Shown here in pieces: positions 1 through 9,282 of a stretch of DNA of 39,447 nt (positions within the stretch are counted from its first letter, which is position 1; each line of letters starts with the position of its first letter). The notes beneath the pieces were generated by a model. It did not search any database and had not been told where the DNA came from. It saw only the letters and a list, made by a program, of their open reading frames with translations. The translations under genes were made by a program, and so were the position numbers. Source of the stretch: Planctomycetota bacterium (GTDB lineage Bacteria > Planctomycetota > Planctomycetia > Pirellulales > PNKZ01); the NCBI GenBank assembly GCA_017303535.1, contig JAFLCO010000008.1, positions 1-39,447 of the forward strand, read 5' to 3'.

Positions 1-849
1 GGAACGCCGAAGGACAGCAAAGAAACCACCACGGCCACGGCGTCCGCGGTCGCCGCTCTGCGTACGTCGCTCGGCGGCTTGTCGAACCCGCCGCTCGATT
101 TGGCCGAGTTGCTGCCGATCTCCGTCGGCGCGCCGGCCCCCGACTTTCTGAAGTTCGCCACCTCGACGAAGACGGTCATCCTGCCGCAACTGGTCGGCAA
201 AGCCTCGCTCACCGTGAAGGTGACGAAGCTCAATAAGTTTGATGCTCCGATCAAGTTCGCGATCGAAGGCTTGCCCTCGGGCGTAACGGCGAAGATCACG
301 GACATCGAAAAGGGAAAGACCGAGACGACGATCGAGTTCAGCACCTCGCGCACCGCGGCCCCACTCGATCAAACGTTCCGGCTCACGGCGTCGGCCGTGC
401 TCGTCGATCAACCGAAGACGTTCGTCGTCGAAGATCTCACGCTGCGGATTGCGCCGCCGATCGAAGCCGCGTACACCGCGCCCGCCGCGCTCGTGCCCGG
501 CTCTAAGCAGCCGCTGAAGATCGCGCTGACCCGGCATGCCAAAGCCGCGCCGATCACGCTCCGCTGGAAGTCGCTCCCGCCGGGCGTTACGGGCGCGAAA
601 GAGTGGAAAGTCGAGGCCGATAAAACGGCCGGCGACACCGAACTCACCGTCGATTCCAAGGCTCCGCTCGGTCCGTCAGTCGGTCGCCTCACCGCAATCA
701 CTGAAGTCGACGGCCGCACCGCCGTCGTCGACCTCGACCCGATCGAACTGGTCGTCGGCCCGTCGCAAGCCAAGCCGATCGCCAAGCCGGAACCGGTGAA
801 GCCCGAGGCGGAAAAGAAGACCGCGCCGAAGCAGACCGCCGCCAAGTAA
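1..849 (+). CDS. Ig-like/pre-peptidase-type secreted protein, C-terminal part (5' truncated by window edge)
   Basis: The frame is open from base 1 and ends at a TAA at 847-849, so this is the last 282 residues of a longer protein. A TTG at 79 could be read as a start, but the same frame continues upstream without a stop. The visible part has two or three beta-rich, Ig-like modules of about 100 residues (repeated phrases such as GLPSGVTAKI and SLPPGVTGAKEW), with no catalytic motif. It ends in a Lys/Pro/Ala-rich tail (KPEPVKPEAEKK). It lies 58 bases before a DUF1549/DUF1553 gene on the same strand. In planctomycetes such Ig-like or PPC proteins often accompany DUF1549 and DUF1501 genes, so an extracytoplasmic structural or binding role in one operon is inferred. 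The exact family cannot be named from this fragment. Confidence 0.8.
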   Translation, partial: GTPKDSKETTTATASAVAALRTSLGGLSNPPLDLAELLPISVGAPAPDFLKFATSTKTVILPQLVGKASLTVKVTKLNKFDAPIKFAIEGLPSGVTAKITDIEKGKTETTIEFSTSRTAAPLDQTFRLTASAVLVDQPKTFVVEDLTLRIAPPIEAAYTAPAALVPGSKQPLKIALTRHAKAAPITLRWKSLPPGVTGAKEWKVEADKTAGDTELTVDSKAPLGPSVGRLTAITEVDGRTAVVDLDPIELVVGPSQAKPIAKPEPVKPEAEKKTAPKQTAAK

Positions 850-907
850 GTCGTTGACACAGCATCGAACAATCGTCGTCGGAATTGTGCCGCAGGAGTA
901 CCGCACG

Positions 908-3466
908 ATGCAGGGAATTATGAACAACTTAGTTCGTGCTACCGTCCTCTTGGCGATCGTCGCGAGCCTTTCGACCGTGGCCCGCGCCGAAAGTTCGGCA
1001 GCCACGAAGGCCATGAGCATGAAATCGGCCGACGCCGCCGGCATGGGCATGGACTCCATGTCGATGCGGGCCACGGAAACCAAGTCGATCGCGCCGATCG
1101 TCGTCGGCAAGCCCACGCGCATTGAAGTGAAGCCGGAGATGATTCTCTTCGCCACTCCGATGCAATACATGAACATCGTCGTCAGCGGATTCTACGCCGA
1201 CGGCCGCGTGCAAGACCTCACGCGCGTCGCCACGCTCGCAACCGCCGATGCCCGCGTAGCCCGCATCCAAGAAGGAATCGTGCTTCCCGTCGGCGACGGC
1301 AAGACCTCGGTCACCGTGAGCGTCGGCGATTTCAAAGCCTCGATCCCGGTCGAAACCGTCGGCCACGGCAAGCCGGAGCAGGTGTCGTTCTTAAACTCCG
1401 TGCAAGCCGCGCTCACCAAGCAAGGCTGCAACCAAGGAGCTTGCCACGGTTCGCCGAGCGGCAAAGGAGGGTTCCGCCTCTCGCTGCGTGCCTACGATCC
1501 GGTGCTCGATATTGAAACCCTCGTTCGCGAAGCCTACACGCGACGGATCGACCTGATGGATCCGGCCGGCAGTTTGCTGTTGCTCAAGCCGCTGATGGAA
1601 GTGGCTCACGGCGGCGGTCGCCGCATCAAGAAAGACGACTACAGCTACGGGATGCTTCGCGACTGGATCGCGCAAGGCGCGAAGGTCGACGCCGACGGCG
1701 CCGCGACCTGCGTGAAGATCGAAGTCTATCCGAAGAACCGCGAATACCTCCGGCCGGCTCACGTGCAGCAATTGCTCGTGCTCGGCCATTACAGCGACGG
1801 CTCGGTTCGCGACATCACCAAACTCGCCGACTACCTCAGCAGCGACGAAGCCGTGGCCACGGTCGATCCCGACGGGTTCGTCGTCAGCCGCGAACGGGGC
1901 GAGACCACGGTGCTCGTCCGCTACCTCGACAAGATGGAGACCACGGCGCTGACGTTCCTCGAAAACGTGCCGGGCTTCCAATGGTCGAATCCGCCGGAGA
2001 GCAACTTCATTGACAAGTTCGTCTTCGAAAAACTCAAGCGCCTGCAGATCGCCCCCTCCGAAGTTTGCAATGATGAAGAGTTCGTCCGCCGCGTCTACCT
2101 CGACGTCATCGGCCGGCTGCCGACGATCGCCGAGACCGAAGCCTTCCTAACGAACAAAGCTTCGGAGAAGCGCTCGCTGCTGATCGAGCAGCTTCTGGCG
2201 AGCGACGAATTTCCCTCGTTTTGGGCTCTGAAATGGGCCGACCTGTTGCGGGTGCGCAAGACCAAAATCTCCGAGCCCGGCGTGCATAAGTTCCATCATT
2301 GGATCGAGCAGGCCGTTCGCGAGAATATGCCGTACGACGAGTTTGCTCGTCGCTTGGTCACCGCTTCGGGCAGCACGCTCTCAAACCCGGCTGCGAATTT
2401 CTATCGCACCTCGGCTGACGTGAACGATTGCACGGAAACGGCATCGCAGCTGTTTCTCGGCGTGCGGATTCAGTGCGCGAAGTGCCACAATCATCCGTTC
2501 GAACGTTGGACGCAGGACAACTACTACGGCATCGCGGCCTTCTTCCAACGCGTGCAGCGCAAGAAGACGACCGATGCCGATGACCTGGTCGTCTGGACGG
2601 CCCGCACCGGCGAAACCACGCAGCCGCGTACCGGCAAAACGATGAAACCTTGGGCGCCGCTGAAGGGCGAACTCGATCTGCCGGGTGAGGACGATCGGCG
2701 CGACGCTTTCGCCGCTTGGCTTACCGATCCGAACAACCCGTTCTTCGCAAAGGTCGAGGTGAACCGCATCTGGGGGCACCTGACGGGCCGCGGCATTATC
2801 GAACCGGTCGACGACTTCCGCGAGTCGAACCCGGCCGCACATCCGGCCTTGCTCGAAGCCCTGGCCAAAGACTTCGTCGCTCACGGCTACGATCGCAAGC
2901 ACGTGATGCGGACGATTCTCAACAGCCGCACCTATCAGCTCAGCTCGCGCCGCAACGAGTTCAACAAAGACGACGTCAAGTATTTCTCGCACAGCAAGAC
3001 TCGCATGCTTTCCGCCGAACAACTGCTCGACGCCATCTGCCAAGTGACGGGCGTGCCGGAGAAGTACGCCGGTTTGCCGGCCGGGACGCGAGCCGTGGAA
3101 CTGCCGAGCCCGGACGTCGACAACTACTTCCTCAAAGTGTTCGGACAGCCGGCCCGTGAAACGGCCTGCGCCTGCGAACGGGCCGGCGAATCGAATCTGT
3201 CGCAAGCCCTGCAGATGATCAACGGACCGCTGGTGCACGGCAAAATCAAGGACGAGAAGAATCGGGCCCGCGTGCTGGCGGCGTCCGGCAAGTCGCATTC
3301 GGACGTTATTAAGGAACTGTATCTGGCCGCGTTCTGCCGCGTGCCGAGTGCGCCTGAATTGAAGGCGGCCCTTGATCACATCGCCAAGAGCGGCGACGCT
3401 CAGCGAGGTTTGGAAGACGTCTGCTGGGCGATTTTGAACACGAACGAGTTTTTGTTTCAGCACTAA
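908..3466 (+). CDS. BIG2/DUF1549/DUF1553 domain secreted protein with haem-type Cys motifs
   Basis: About 852 residues. I chose ATG 908 because AGGAG lies at 894-898, and the protein then opens with a signal peptide (MNNLVRATVLLAIVASL, cleavage after ARA). A TTG 18 codons upstream would spoil this. In order: Met/Ser-rich segment, Ig-like BIG2 region, a C-x4-CH motif (C174, C179, H180) inside KQGCNQGACHGSPSGKGGF, a second Ig-like region, DUF1549 (about 380-590) with the haem-type motif CAKCHNHPFERW at 523-534, then DUF1553 to the end (FFAKVEVNRIWGHLTGRG, LNTNEFLF). DUF1549/DUF1553 proteins are abundant in planctomycetes and their function is not established; covalent haem binding by CxxCH is inferred. 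The gene follows the Ig-like protein and precedes a cytochrome c-WD40 gene, probably as one operon. Confidence 0.93.
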   Translation: MQGIMNNLVRATVLLAIVASLSTVARAESSAATKAMSMKSADAAGMGMDSMSMRATETKSIAPIVVGKPTRIEVKPEMILFATPMQYMNIVVSGFYADGRVQDLTRVATLATADARVARIQEGIVLPVGDGKTSVTVSVGDFKASIPVETVGHGKPEQVSFLNSVQAALTKQGCNQGACHGSPSGKGGFRLSLRAYDPVLDIETLVREAYTRRIDLMDPAGSLLLLKPLMEVAHGGGRRIKKDDYSYGMLRDWIAQGAKVDADGAATCVKIEVYPKNREYLRPAHVQQLLVLGHYSDGSVRDITKLADYLSSDEAVATVDPDGFVVSRERGETTVLVRYLDKMETTALTFLENVPGFQWSNPPESNFIDKFVFEKLKRLQIAPSEVCNDEEFVRRVYLDVIGRLPTIAETEAFLTNKASEKRSLLIEQLLASDEFPSFWALKWADLLRVRKTKISEPGVHKFHHWIEQAVRENMPYDEFARRLVTASGSTLSNPAANFYRTSADVNDCTETASQLFLGVRIQCAKCHNHPFERWTQDNYYGIAAFFQRVQRKKTTDADDLVVWTARTGETTQPRTGKTMKPWAPLKGELDLPGEDDRRDAFAAWLTDPNNPFFAKVEVNRIWGHLTGRGIIEPVDDFRESNPAAHPALLEALAKDFVAHGYDRKHVMRTILNSRTYQLSSRRNEFNKDDVKYFSHSKTRMLSAEQLLDAICQVTGVPEKYAGLPAGTRAVELPSPDVDNYFLKVFGQPARETACACERAGESNLSQALQMINGPLVHGKIKDEKNRARVLAASGKSHSDVIKELYLAAFCRVPSAPELKAALDHIAKSGDAQRGLEDVCWAILNTNEFLFQH

Positions 3467-3532
3467 GTTGTTTCAGCATTAAGTCGAACGCGCCGAGCGT
3501 GTCGCTGATTTCGTGAGAACGTGAGCTTTATC

Positions 3533-5071
3533 ATGCAAGTTGCTTGTCGATATTTGTGCCTCGCCGTGGCGAGTGTGATGTTTGTTTCGTCCGCCGGTGC
3601 CGCTGATACGCCGGCGAAATCGCAAGCGAAGAGCGAAGCCAAGCCTGCCGCGAAGGCCGAAGCAAAACCTGCCGCGAAGGCGGAAACGAAACCGGCCGCT
3701 GCTGCTGCGACTTCGAAGCCTGCGGCGACCACGTCTGCCGCAAAGCCGACCCCCGTTGCCGCTGCGAAGCCCACAGGCACTGCAAAGCCGGTCAGTTTCA
3801 AGGCCGACATTGCTCCGCTACTCGTGAAGAATTGCTTGGCCTGCCACGGCGCTTCCGACGCCAAAGGCGACTACCAACTCCACACGTTCACCGCCTTCAG
3901 CAAGCCCGGCTCCAGCGGCTTGGCGCCCGTCACCGCCGGCAAGCCGGGCGACAGCGAAGTGCTGCGGCTGCTCACCTCGGAGGACTCCGAAGAGCGAATG
4001 CCGAAAGACGGCGACCCGCTCACGAAAGACCAGATCGCGCTCGTCACGCGCTGGATCAACGAAGGTGCGAAGTACGACGCCGCCGACGCCAAGGCGGATC
4101 TCGTCTCGATCGTTCCGCGCAAGCCGCATCCGAACCCGCCGGAAGCCTATCGCGCGGCCGTGCCGGTGACGGCGCTGGCCTTCTCGCCCGACGGCAAGGA
4201 ACTCGCGATCGGCGGCTACTACGAGATCACCATCTGGAACACGGCCGACGGCAAACTGCTCCGCCGCATTAAGGATGTCGAGCAACGCACCTTCGGCCTC
4301 GCCTACAGCGCCGACGGAAAGCTCTTGGCGGCAGCCGGCGGCACGCCCGGCGTTTCCGGGGAAGCGGCCCTCTATGATCCGGCCAAAGGCACGGTGGTCC
4401 GTCGCCTTGGCACGATGGCCGACGTCGCGCTCGGCTGTAGCTTCTCGCCCGACGGCAAACAGATCGCGTTCTGCTCGGCCGATCGTTCGATCCGCACGTA
4501 CGACGTCGCCTCCGGCAAGGAGTCGCTCCTGATCGAAGATCACGCCGATTGGGTAATGACCATCGCCTGGAGCGCCGACGGCGCGAAGCTCGTCAGCGGT
4601 GCTCGTGATAAAACCTCGAAGGTGTTCGACGCCAAAACGGGCGACTCGCTCACGACCTACCCCGGCCACAGCGAAACGGTTCTCTCGGCCGTGTTCGCTC
4701 CCGACGGCAAGACCGTGCTCAGCGGCGGCGCCGACAAGAAGATCCACGTTTGGAATCCGGCCGACGGTAAGCAGTCGGCCACGATTGCCGGTTTCGGCGG
4801 CGAAGTCTACCGCGTGCAGATCGTCGACAATGAAATCTGGAGCTGCTCGGCCGACAAGACCGCCAAGCGCCACAAGCTCGCCGATCGGGCTCTCATTCAA
4901 AGCCTCACCGGCCATGCCGACTACGTCTTCAGCCTGGCCGTACACCCGGGCACCAAGCGGCTCGCCACCGGCGGGTTCGACGGCGAAGTCAAGCTCTGGG
5001 ACACAGCCACGAACAAACCGATCCTCAGCTTCCGCGCGGCCCCCGGCCTGACGATCGCCGCCGCGAAGTAG
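3533..5071 (+). CDS. Planctomycete-type cytochrome c domain plus WD40 repeat protein
   Basis: 512 residues from ATG 3533; a GTG four codons earlier (3521) is possible but adds nothing to the signal peptide (MQVACRYLCLAVASVMF, cleavage near AGA). After it comes a 60-residue low-complexity Lys/Ala/Pro linker (SEAKPAAKAEAKPAAKAE). Next is a cytochrome c domain with CLACH at 101-105 and the distal RMPKDGDPLT segment, which carries a candidate Met axial ligand. From about residue 200 to the end there are about seven WD40 blades, recognisable by recurrent FSPDGKELAIGG and KLWDT phrases. The design suggests a haem electron-transfer module tethered to a propeller used for protein contacts, in the periplasm or cell surface. 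It is the third gene of the leftmost operon, 66 bases after the DUF1549/DUF1553 gene. The physiological partner is unknown. Confidence 0.93.
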   Translation: MQVACRYLCLAVASVMFVSSAGAADTPAKSQAKSEAKPAAKAEAKPAAKAETKPAAAAATSKPAATTSAAKPTPVAAAKPTGTAKPVSFKADIAPLLVKNCLACHGASDAKGDYQLHTFTAFSKPGSSGLAPVTAGKPGDSEVLRLLTSEDSEERMPKDGDPLTKDQIALVTRWINEGAKYDAADAKADLVSIVPRKPHPNPPEAYRAAVPVTALAFSPDGKELAIGGYYEITIWNTADGKLLRRIKDVEQRTFGLAYSADGKLLAAAGGTPGVSGEAALYDPAKGTVVRRLGTMADVALGCSFSPDGKQIAFCSADRSIRTYDVASGKESLLIEDHADWVMTIAWSADGAKLVSGARDKTSKVFDAKTGDSLTTYPGHSETVLSAVFAPDGKTVLSGGADKKIHVWNPADGKQSATIAGFGGEVYRVQIVDNEIWSCSADKTAKRHKLADRALIQSLTGHADYVFSLAVHPGTKRLATGGFDGEVKLWDTATNKPILSFRAAPGLTIAAAK

Positions 5072-5102
5072 TCGTCATGTTCGTTTCAAGTCATCTCGCG
5101 TA

Positions 5103-5139
5103 GGGTGGCTGGGGCATAGCGCAGCGGTGCCCCAGTTAC
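5103..5139 (+). repeat. Dispersed palindromic repeat, family II, single copy at a convergent junction
   Basis: The sequence from GGGTGGCTGGGGCATAGC to GTTAC contains the stem CTGGGGCA/TGCCCCAG. The same unit, with two mismatches, occurs in reverse orientation at 21625-21662. It lies between two convergent genes and could act as a bidirectional terminator. Confidence 0.75.
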
Positions 5140-5164
5140 ATGAGACGGTGGCCAAGAAAGGCTT

Positions 5165-5542
5165 CTAGCGCGACGGCGGCCCCAGCGGAGCAAACCACTT
5201 CGGCGGCGGCACGAACCTCATTTGCGCGACGAGCAACAGCACGCCAATCAAAATCACGAGCACCGGCAGCTCCGTATCGAGGGCCAGCTTGCCCGACTGC
5301 CGCAAGATCGACAGCACGCTGCACGCAATAAAAAACGGGCCGAACACGACGCTGAATTTGTCGAGCCCGCCGCTTAAGACGAAGGTCAACACGCCGACGG
5401 TCCCGAGCCCCAGCGTCCAGATCCAATTCACGCCGAGTCCGACGCCGCGCGCGCTCAACAGCCACGCAACGCCGAGCACAATGATGAGCACCGCCAACAC
5501 AAACGGGCCTTTGCCGGCGGCCGGAGCTTCCTTCTCAACCAT
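5165..5542 (-). CDS. Small four-helix membrane protein of unknown function
   Basis: 125 residues. ATG at 5542 is preceded by AGGTGA on the minus strand. After a short charged N-terminus (MVEKEAPAAGKG) there are four hydrophobic segments, roughly residues 13-29, 37-58, 62-80 and 88-106, the first two joined by a Gly-rich turn. The C-terminus is Pro-rich (VPPPKWFAPLGPP). The arrangement resembles LiaI/LiaF-type or DUF5668-like small membrane proteins, but there is no diagnostic motif and I do not assign a family. It runs opposite to the cytochrome-WD40 gene, and the next minus-strand gene ends 65 bases upstream of its start, so co-transcription with the carboxypeptidase is possible. Confidence 0.8.
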   Translation of the reverse strand: MVEKEAPAAGKGPFVLAVLIIVLGVAWLLSARGVGLGVNWIWTLGLGTVGVLTFVLSGGLDKFSVVFGPFFIACSVLSILRQSGKLALDTELPVLVILIGVLLLVAQMRFVPPPKWFAPLGPPSR

Positions 5543-5607
5543 GAATCACCTCATGCGATGGGAAAACGGGTTCGATGTTGCTGCAATAGATAAACGATAA
5601 CTCGGTG

Positions 5608-6852
5608 CTATTCGCCGGCCGCCGATCGCGGCGACTCGCGAAGGTATTTTTCGATCGCCAAGCCGAGTTGCCGACCGACCGTCGTATAGCCGGCGGTCGT
5701 GCCGTGCTCGGTGTTCCAAGACGTTTCGAGCGTCACGGCCACCACGTGCGGACGGCAGTTCATCGTCACCCAGTTCTTGCTGATCGCCTGCCACTGCGGC
5801 GAGTAGGCGGCTCCGCTCGGCTTGGTGTTCGGGCTCAGCACCAGCGGACCGACGATCTCACCTTTCGCGGCCGCGACGAATGTCGCCAGGTTACGCCGCC
5901 CCGTCGGGTTGAGTTCCTCGTCGGGCGACACGAAGAAAAACGGCCGAAGATCGCTCGGGGCGGGATTATGCAAATCGACGAACAAGTCGAACCGGCCGGC
6001 TTTATCGAGTTCGGCGATTCGCTTTTGCGCCGCGGCGACTTCCGGAAAATGCGGCGCGGCCGACCAATCGCGATTGTGGTCCTGCGGCACTTGGTTCTTC
6101 CCGCCGTTGCCGGTGGCCACGCTGTCGACGTCCATCACCGGCACGAACGTGACGATCGCTTGCCGGCGAAGTGCCGCGGCCCGCGGGTCGTCGCTGGTGA
6201 GCCAGTCGATGAAACCGACGCCGACCCAACTCCCGCCCGATTCCCAAGCGTGCTGCCGCGCTTGAATCCACAGTCCGAATCGCGACGCATCGTCGACGTC
6301 GGCCGACTTCTCATCGACGACGATCGCCGGCACGCCGCGCCCTGCGCGCGACTTGGCGAGTTCGAACTTCGCGACGTACGGATGCTCGGCGGCCAAACGG
6401 TCGACGAGTTCATGGGCGTCGCCGACGTCGAACACCGGCCCCCACGCGAACCAGGCCGACTTCGCGTTAATCCGCGCCGCGTAACTTTTGCGACCCTCTT
6501 TGGCGACGCCTTTCTCGGTTTGCAGCCATGTCTTCCCGCCGTCGATGCTGTAGGCCGCAAAGCCGGGCTGGGCCCACGACGCCGAAAGGTTCCCCGGAGC
6601 CCGATCGACCTCGATCGTCAACGTGCGCCCCGGTTCGATGCCGTCGACTTGAAACGACCACCAGCACGGCCAACCGCGCTTCGGATCGCCGGCCGGGCGC
6701 ATTTGAATGAGGCCCGATTCTTGATGGACGGCGATCACCTCGGCCGAAGCGTTCTCAAAATCGGTGCGTACGGAAAGTTCCGCGCGTGCGACACTCGTTC
6801 CTATAGCGAGAACGACGAGCGTGTTAAGAATGCCGGCAGGCGTGCGGTTCAT
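5608..6852 (-). CDS. M14-family zinc carboxypeptidase, secreted
   Basis: 414 residues from ATG 6852, which gives a signal peptide (MNRTPAGILNTLVVLAIGTS, cleavage after ARA). A longer frame begins at 6909 but adds only a basic tail before the signal. Residues about 25-150 form a beta-rich N-terminal domain as in M14 enzymes of the cytosolic carboxypeptidase type. The catalytic domain follows. The zinc motif HxxE is H201-A-W-E204 in QARQHAWESGGSW, the third zinc ligand is H295 in VDLHNPAP, and the catalytic Glu is likely E376 in LETSWNTEHG. All expected catalytic residues are therefore present. Predicted to trim C-terminal residues from peptides or modified proteins outside the cytoplasm. It is divergent from the DUF1990 gene, with a short shared promoter region. 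Confidence 0.9.
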   Translation of the reverse strand: MNRTPAGILNTLVVLAIGTSVARAELSVRTDFENASAEVIAVHQESGLIQMRPAGDPKRGWPCWWSFQVDGIEPGRTLTIEVDRAPGNLSASWAQPGFAAYSIDGGKTWLQTEKGVAKEGRKSYAARINAKSAWFAWGPVFDVGDAHELVDRLAAEHPYVAKFELAKSRAGRGVPAIVVDEKSADVDDASRFGLWIQARQHAWESGGSWVGVGFIDWLTSDDPRAAALRRQAIVTFVPVMDVDSVATGNGGKNQVPQDHNRDWSAAPHFPEVAAAQKRIAELDKAGRFDLFVDLHNPAPSDLRPFFFVSPDEELNPTGRRNLATFVAAAKGEIVGPLVLSPNTKPSGAAYSPQWQAISKNWVTMNCRPHVVAVTLETSWNTEHGTTAGYTTVGRQLGLAIEKYLRESPRSAAGE

Positions 6853-6976
6853 GTTTCGTCTCGACAAATTCACGTTCAGGAGTGCGGCGCCCTTCGCTCG
6901 CGGCGACATGTTGCACTACTATACCAGAAGCGCCCCGCCGTTTTTGGCCGGCCGCCGCTATCAAGATCAGTCGCTC

Positions 6977-7540
6977 ATGCACACGCTCGCTTGGCCGTCG
7001 GCCGCGGAGATTCGCAAGTTCCTCGCCTCGCAGATGGGCGCGCCGTTGACGTACTCGGCCGTGGGTGCGACCGCCACCGGCGACTATCCGTCGGGCTTTG
7101 ACGTCGATCACCGCCGCGCGGAGATCGGCCTCGGCGACGACTGCTTCCGCCGAGCTTGCGAGGCCCTACGCGGCTGGCGGCAGTTCGATCTCGGCTGGGT
7201 TCGCGCGATGCCGACCGATACGCCGCTCGCAACCGAAGCGCTGGTCGCCGTCTCGGCCAAGTTCGGAGGCGTTTGCACCACGAACGCCGCGCGGATCGTC
7301 TACGTCGTCGATGAGCCGTACCGTTTCGGCTTCGCCTACGGCACGTTGCCCCGGCATGTCGAACAGGGCGAAGAGCGGTTCCTCGTCGAACTCGTCGACG
7401 GCCGAGTTTATTACGACATCCTCGCCTTCTCACGCCCGCGGCACGTTTTGGCGCGGCTCGGTTATCCGCTGATGCGGCGTTTGCAGAAGCGCTTCGGCCG
7501 CGACAGCGCCGCGACGATGCGACGAGCGGTCGGCTCTTGA
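6977..7540 (+). CDS. DUF1990 family protein
   Basis: 187 residues from ATG 6977. An ATG at 6908 in the same frame gives 23 more residues, but those look unlike the family, and neither start has a strong ribosome site. Family features are clear: the N-terminal LTYSAVGATATGDYPSGFDV, then DHRRAEIGLGDDCFRRACEA, WRQFDLGWVRA, and the beta-rich C-terminal half with FAYGTLPRHVEQGEERFLVE. DUF1990 proteins occur in bacteria and plants and have no proven biochemical function; a lipocalin- or START-like ligand-binding fold has been suggested. There is no signal peptide, so it is probably cytoplasmic. It is transcribed away from the carboxypeptidase and converges on a DUF1501 gene. Confidence 0.88.
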   Translation: MHTLAWPSAAEIRKFLASQMGAPLTYSAVGATATGDYPSGFDVDHRRAEIGLGDDCFRRACEALRGWRQFDLGWVRAMPTDTPLATEALVAVSAKFGGVCTTNAARIVYVVDEPYRFGFAYGTLPRHVEQGEERFLVELVDGRVYYDILAFSRPRHVLARLGYPLMRRLQKRFGRDSAATMRRAVGS

Positions 7541-7542
7541 AA

Positions 7543-7623
7543 AGCGAGCGGCGGGGTTTATCCCCGCCGTCTGGTTCGCATTGCTCAATTCGCGGACGGC
7601 GGGGATGAACCCCGCCGCTCGCT
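7543..7623. terminator. Long near-perfect inverted repeat at a convergent junction (family IV pair)
   Basis: Two 29-base arms, 7543-7571 and 7595-7623, pair with one mismatch around a 23-base loop. Each arm is itself a hairpin (GGCGGGG-ttta-tCCCCGCC). It fills the gap between the stops of the DUF1990 and DUF1501 genes. A diverged single arm is at 30616-30646. Use as a bidirectional terminator is inferred. Confidence 0.75.
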
Positions 7624-7632
7624 GAAGCGCCC

Positions 7633-9048
7633 TTAAAACAGCTCCCGAATCACGTCCCCTTGTTCGATCACGCGCGTCGGCCGACCGGTGAAGTCGTTGA
7701 AGGCGATTTCCTTGTCGACCCCAAGAATGTCGAAAATCGTCGCATGCAGGTCGCCCGGCGTGAGCGGGTGATCCTTCGGGCGTTCGCCGCGGGCATCGGT
7801 GCTGCCGATCACACGGCCGCCCTTTACGCCGCCGCCGGCGATGAGCACGCTCAGCGCGTTGCCCCAGTGGTCGCGGCCCGGCGTCCCCATGCTTCCCGGA
7901 GGTCCGCCGTTGCCGCCGTCGTTCATCTTCGGCGTGCGGCCGAATTCGCCGCAGAGCAGCACCAGCGTCGTGTCGAGCAAGCCGCGCTGGTCGAGGTCTT
8001 CGATCAGGGCCGAAGTCATTTGGTCGATGATCGGCAGGTTGCGGTGATAGCCCGATTGCAGGTTCCAGTGATGGTCCCAACCGCCGGAATGCACGGAGAC
8101 GAACGTCGTGCCCGCCTCAACAAGCCGACGGGCAAGTAGTGCGCTCTGGGCCCACGAGTGCCGGCCGTAGCGGTCGCGGGTCTTGTCGCTTTCCTTGGAA
8201 ATATCGAAGGCTTCCGTGGCCCGCGCGCCGGTCACCAGTTCGTAGGCTTGCGTGTCGAAACGATCGGCGGCCTCGAGGGCACCGCTGTTGTCGATTTCGC
8301 GGCGCATGTTGTCCATCGCGCTCAAGAGCGAGCGTCGGTTTTGCAATCGCGGCAGATCGAGCCCGGCCACCTGCGAGAGGTTCTGCACCTTGAACGTCTT
8401 GCCGTTCGGGTCGCCGCCGGTGTCGAACGGGTCGTACTGTTTGCCGAGGTAGTGGCCGCCGAAATAGCCGGGCCGCAAACCGATGCTCATCGCGTGCGGC
8501 ACCGCCACGTGAGCGGGCATCGCCGGATGCCGAGGGCCGGTCATCTTCACGGCCGCCGCGCCGATGAACGGATGCTTTCCGGCGTTGGCCGCGCCGCTCA
8601 CGCCACCCTTACCGGTCAGCATGTAGTGGCCGCCGGTGAAGTGGTCGCCGTTGTCATGATGGATCGAACGGATCACCGAGAACTTGTCGGCGATCTTGGC
8701 CTGCAGCGGAAACAACTCCGTCATTTCCATGCCGGGCACGTTGGACTTGATCGGGCTCCAAATGCCGCGGTACTCGGCCGGGGCCTCGGGCTTCATGTCG
8801 TAGGTGTCGATGTGGCTCGGTCCGCCGTCGAGCCACAAGAGAATGACGCTGGTGTTCTTCTTCCCGCCGGCGGCTTTGCCCATAGCGCTCGCCGTCGCGG
8901 CGGCCGAAGCTTCCTTGGCCCGCAGGATGTCGGCCAGCCCGAGCGACCCGATGCCGGCCATGCCGATCTGGAGGAAGCTGCGGCGGCTGACACCGTCGCA
9001 GTAGGGCGCACGACGGGAGGCGGTTGAATCGCAAGCGATGCGAAACAT
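7633..9048 (-). CDS. DUF1501 family protein, Tat-exported (solitary copy)
   Basis: 471 residues. ATG at 9048 has GAGG upstream on the minus strand. The N-terminus holds a twin-arginine signal, SRRSFLQIGMAGIGSLGLAD, at about residues 21-40, so export in folded form is expected. DUF1501 proteins are related to sulfatase/alkaline-phosphatase-type folds. The typical segments are present: LWLDGGPSHIDTYDMKPEAP near the N-terminus, SVHSGGWDHHWNLQSGYHRN, GEFGRTPKMNDGGNG and GRDHWGNALSVLIAGGGVKG. The family has no settled function; many planctomycete copies sit beside DUF1549/DUF1553 genes. This one does not: its upstream neighbour is 1.17 kb of non-coding sequence, and its nearest possible partner (908-3466) is on the other strand. 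Confidence 0.92.
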   Translation of the reverse strand: MFRIACDSTASRRAPYCDGVSRRSFLQIGMAGIGSLGLADILRAKEASAAATASAMGKAAGGKKNTSVILLWLDGGPSHIDTYDMKPEAPAEYRGIWSPIKSNVPGMEMTELFPLQAKIADKFSVIRSIHHDNGDHFTGGHYMLTGKGGVSGAANAGKHPFIGAAAVKMTGPRHPAMPAHVAVPHAMSIGLRPGYFGGHYLGKQYDPFDTGGDPNGKTFKVQNLSQVAGLDLPRLQNRRSLLSAMDNMRREIDNSGALEAADRFDTQAYELVTGARATEAFDISKESDKTRDRYGRHSWAQSALLARRLVEAGTTFVSVHSGGWDHHWNLQSGYHRNLPIIDQMTSALIEDLDQRGLLDTTLVLLCGEFGRTPKMNDGGNGGPPGSMGTPGRDHWGNALSVLIAGGGVKGGRVIGSTDARGERPKDHPLTPGDLHATIFDILGVDKEIAFNDFTGRPTRVIEQGDVIRELF

Positions 9049-9282
9049 GGCGGAACCTCAAAACGTTAGGCGGGGCGGGAACTCGGGCGGAGCCGAACGT
9101 CGGAAAACCAGCGGTCTCAGGCGGGCGGCACGGACGAGGGCGGCAGGCAGGCGGGATTCATCCAGCAATTCTTATATGACCGAGAATATCCGGCGGTTAC
9201 GGGAAAAGTCAAAAAATATGGAGTTTGGCCGCCGGCAGGACGGAAAGCGGGCGAAAACTACGCGAATCGCGCGGTGAGCGGC

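Noticed and set aside
6764-6976. Longer N-terminus for the DUF1990 protein
   Set aside because: The extension from 6764 would overlap the carboxypeptidase start and looks untranslated. The family normally begins shortly before the EIRKFL-type helix.
5605-7101. 498-codon open frame on the plus strand
   Set aside because: It lies opposite the carboxypeptidase gene, whose minus-strand protein has a signal peptide and all catalytic motifs. The plus-strand product is Arg/Pro-rich and resembles no family.
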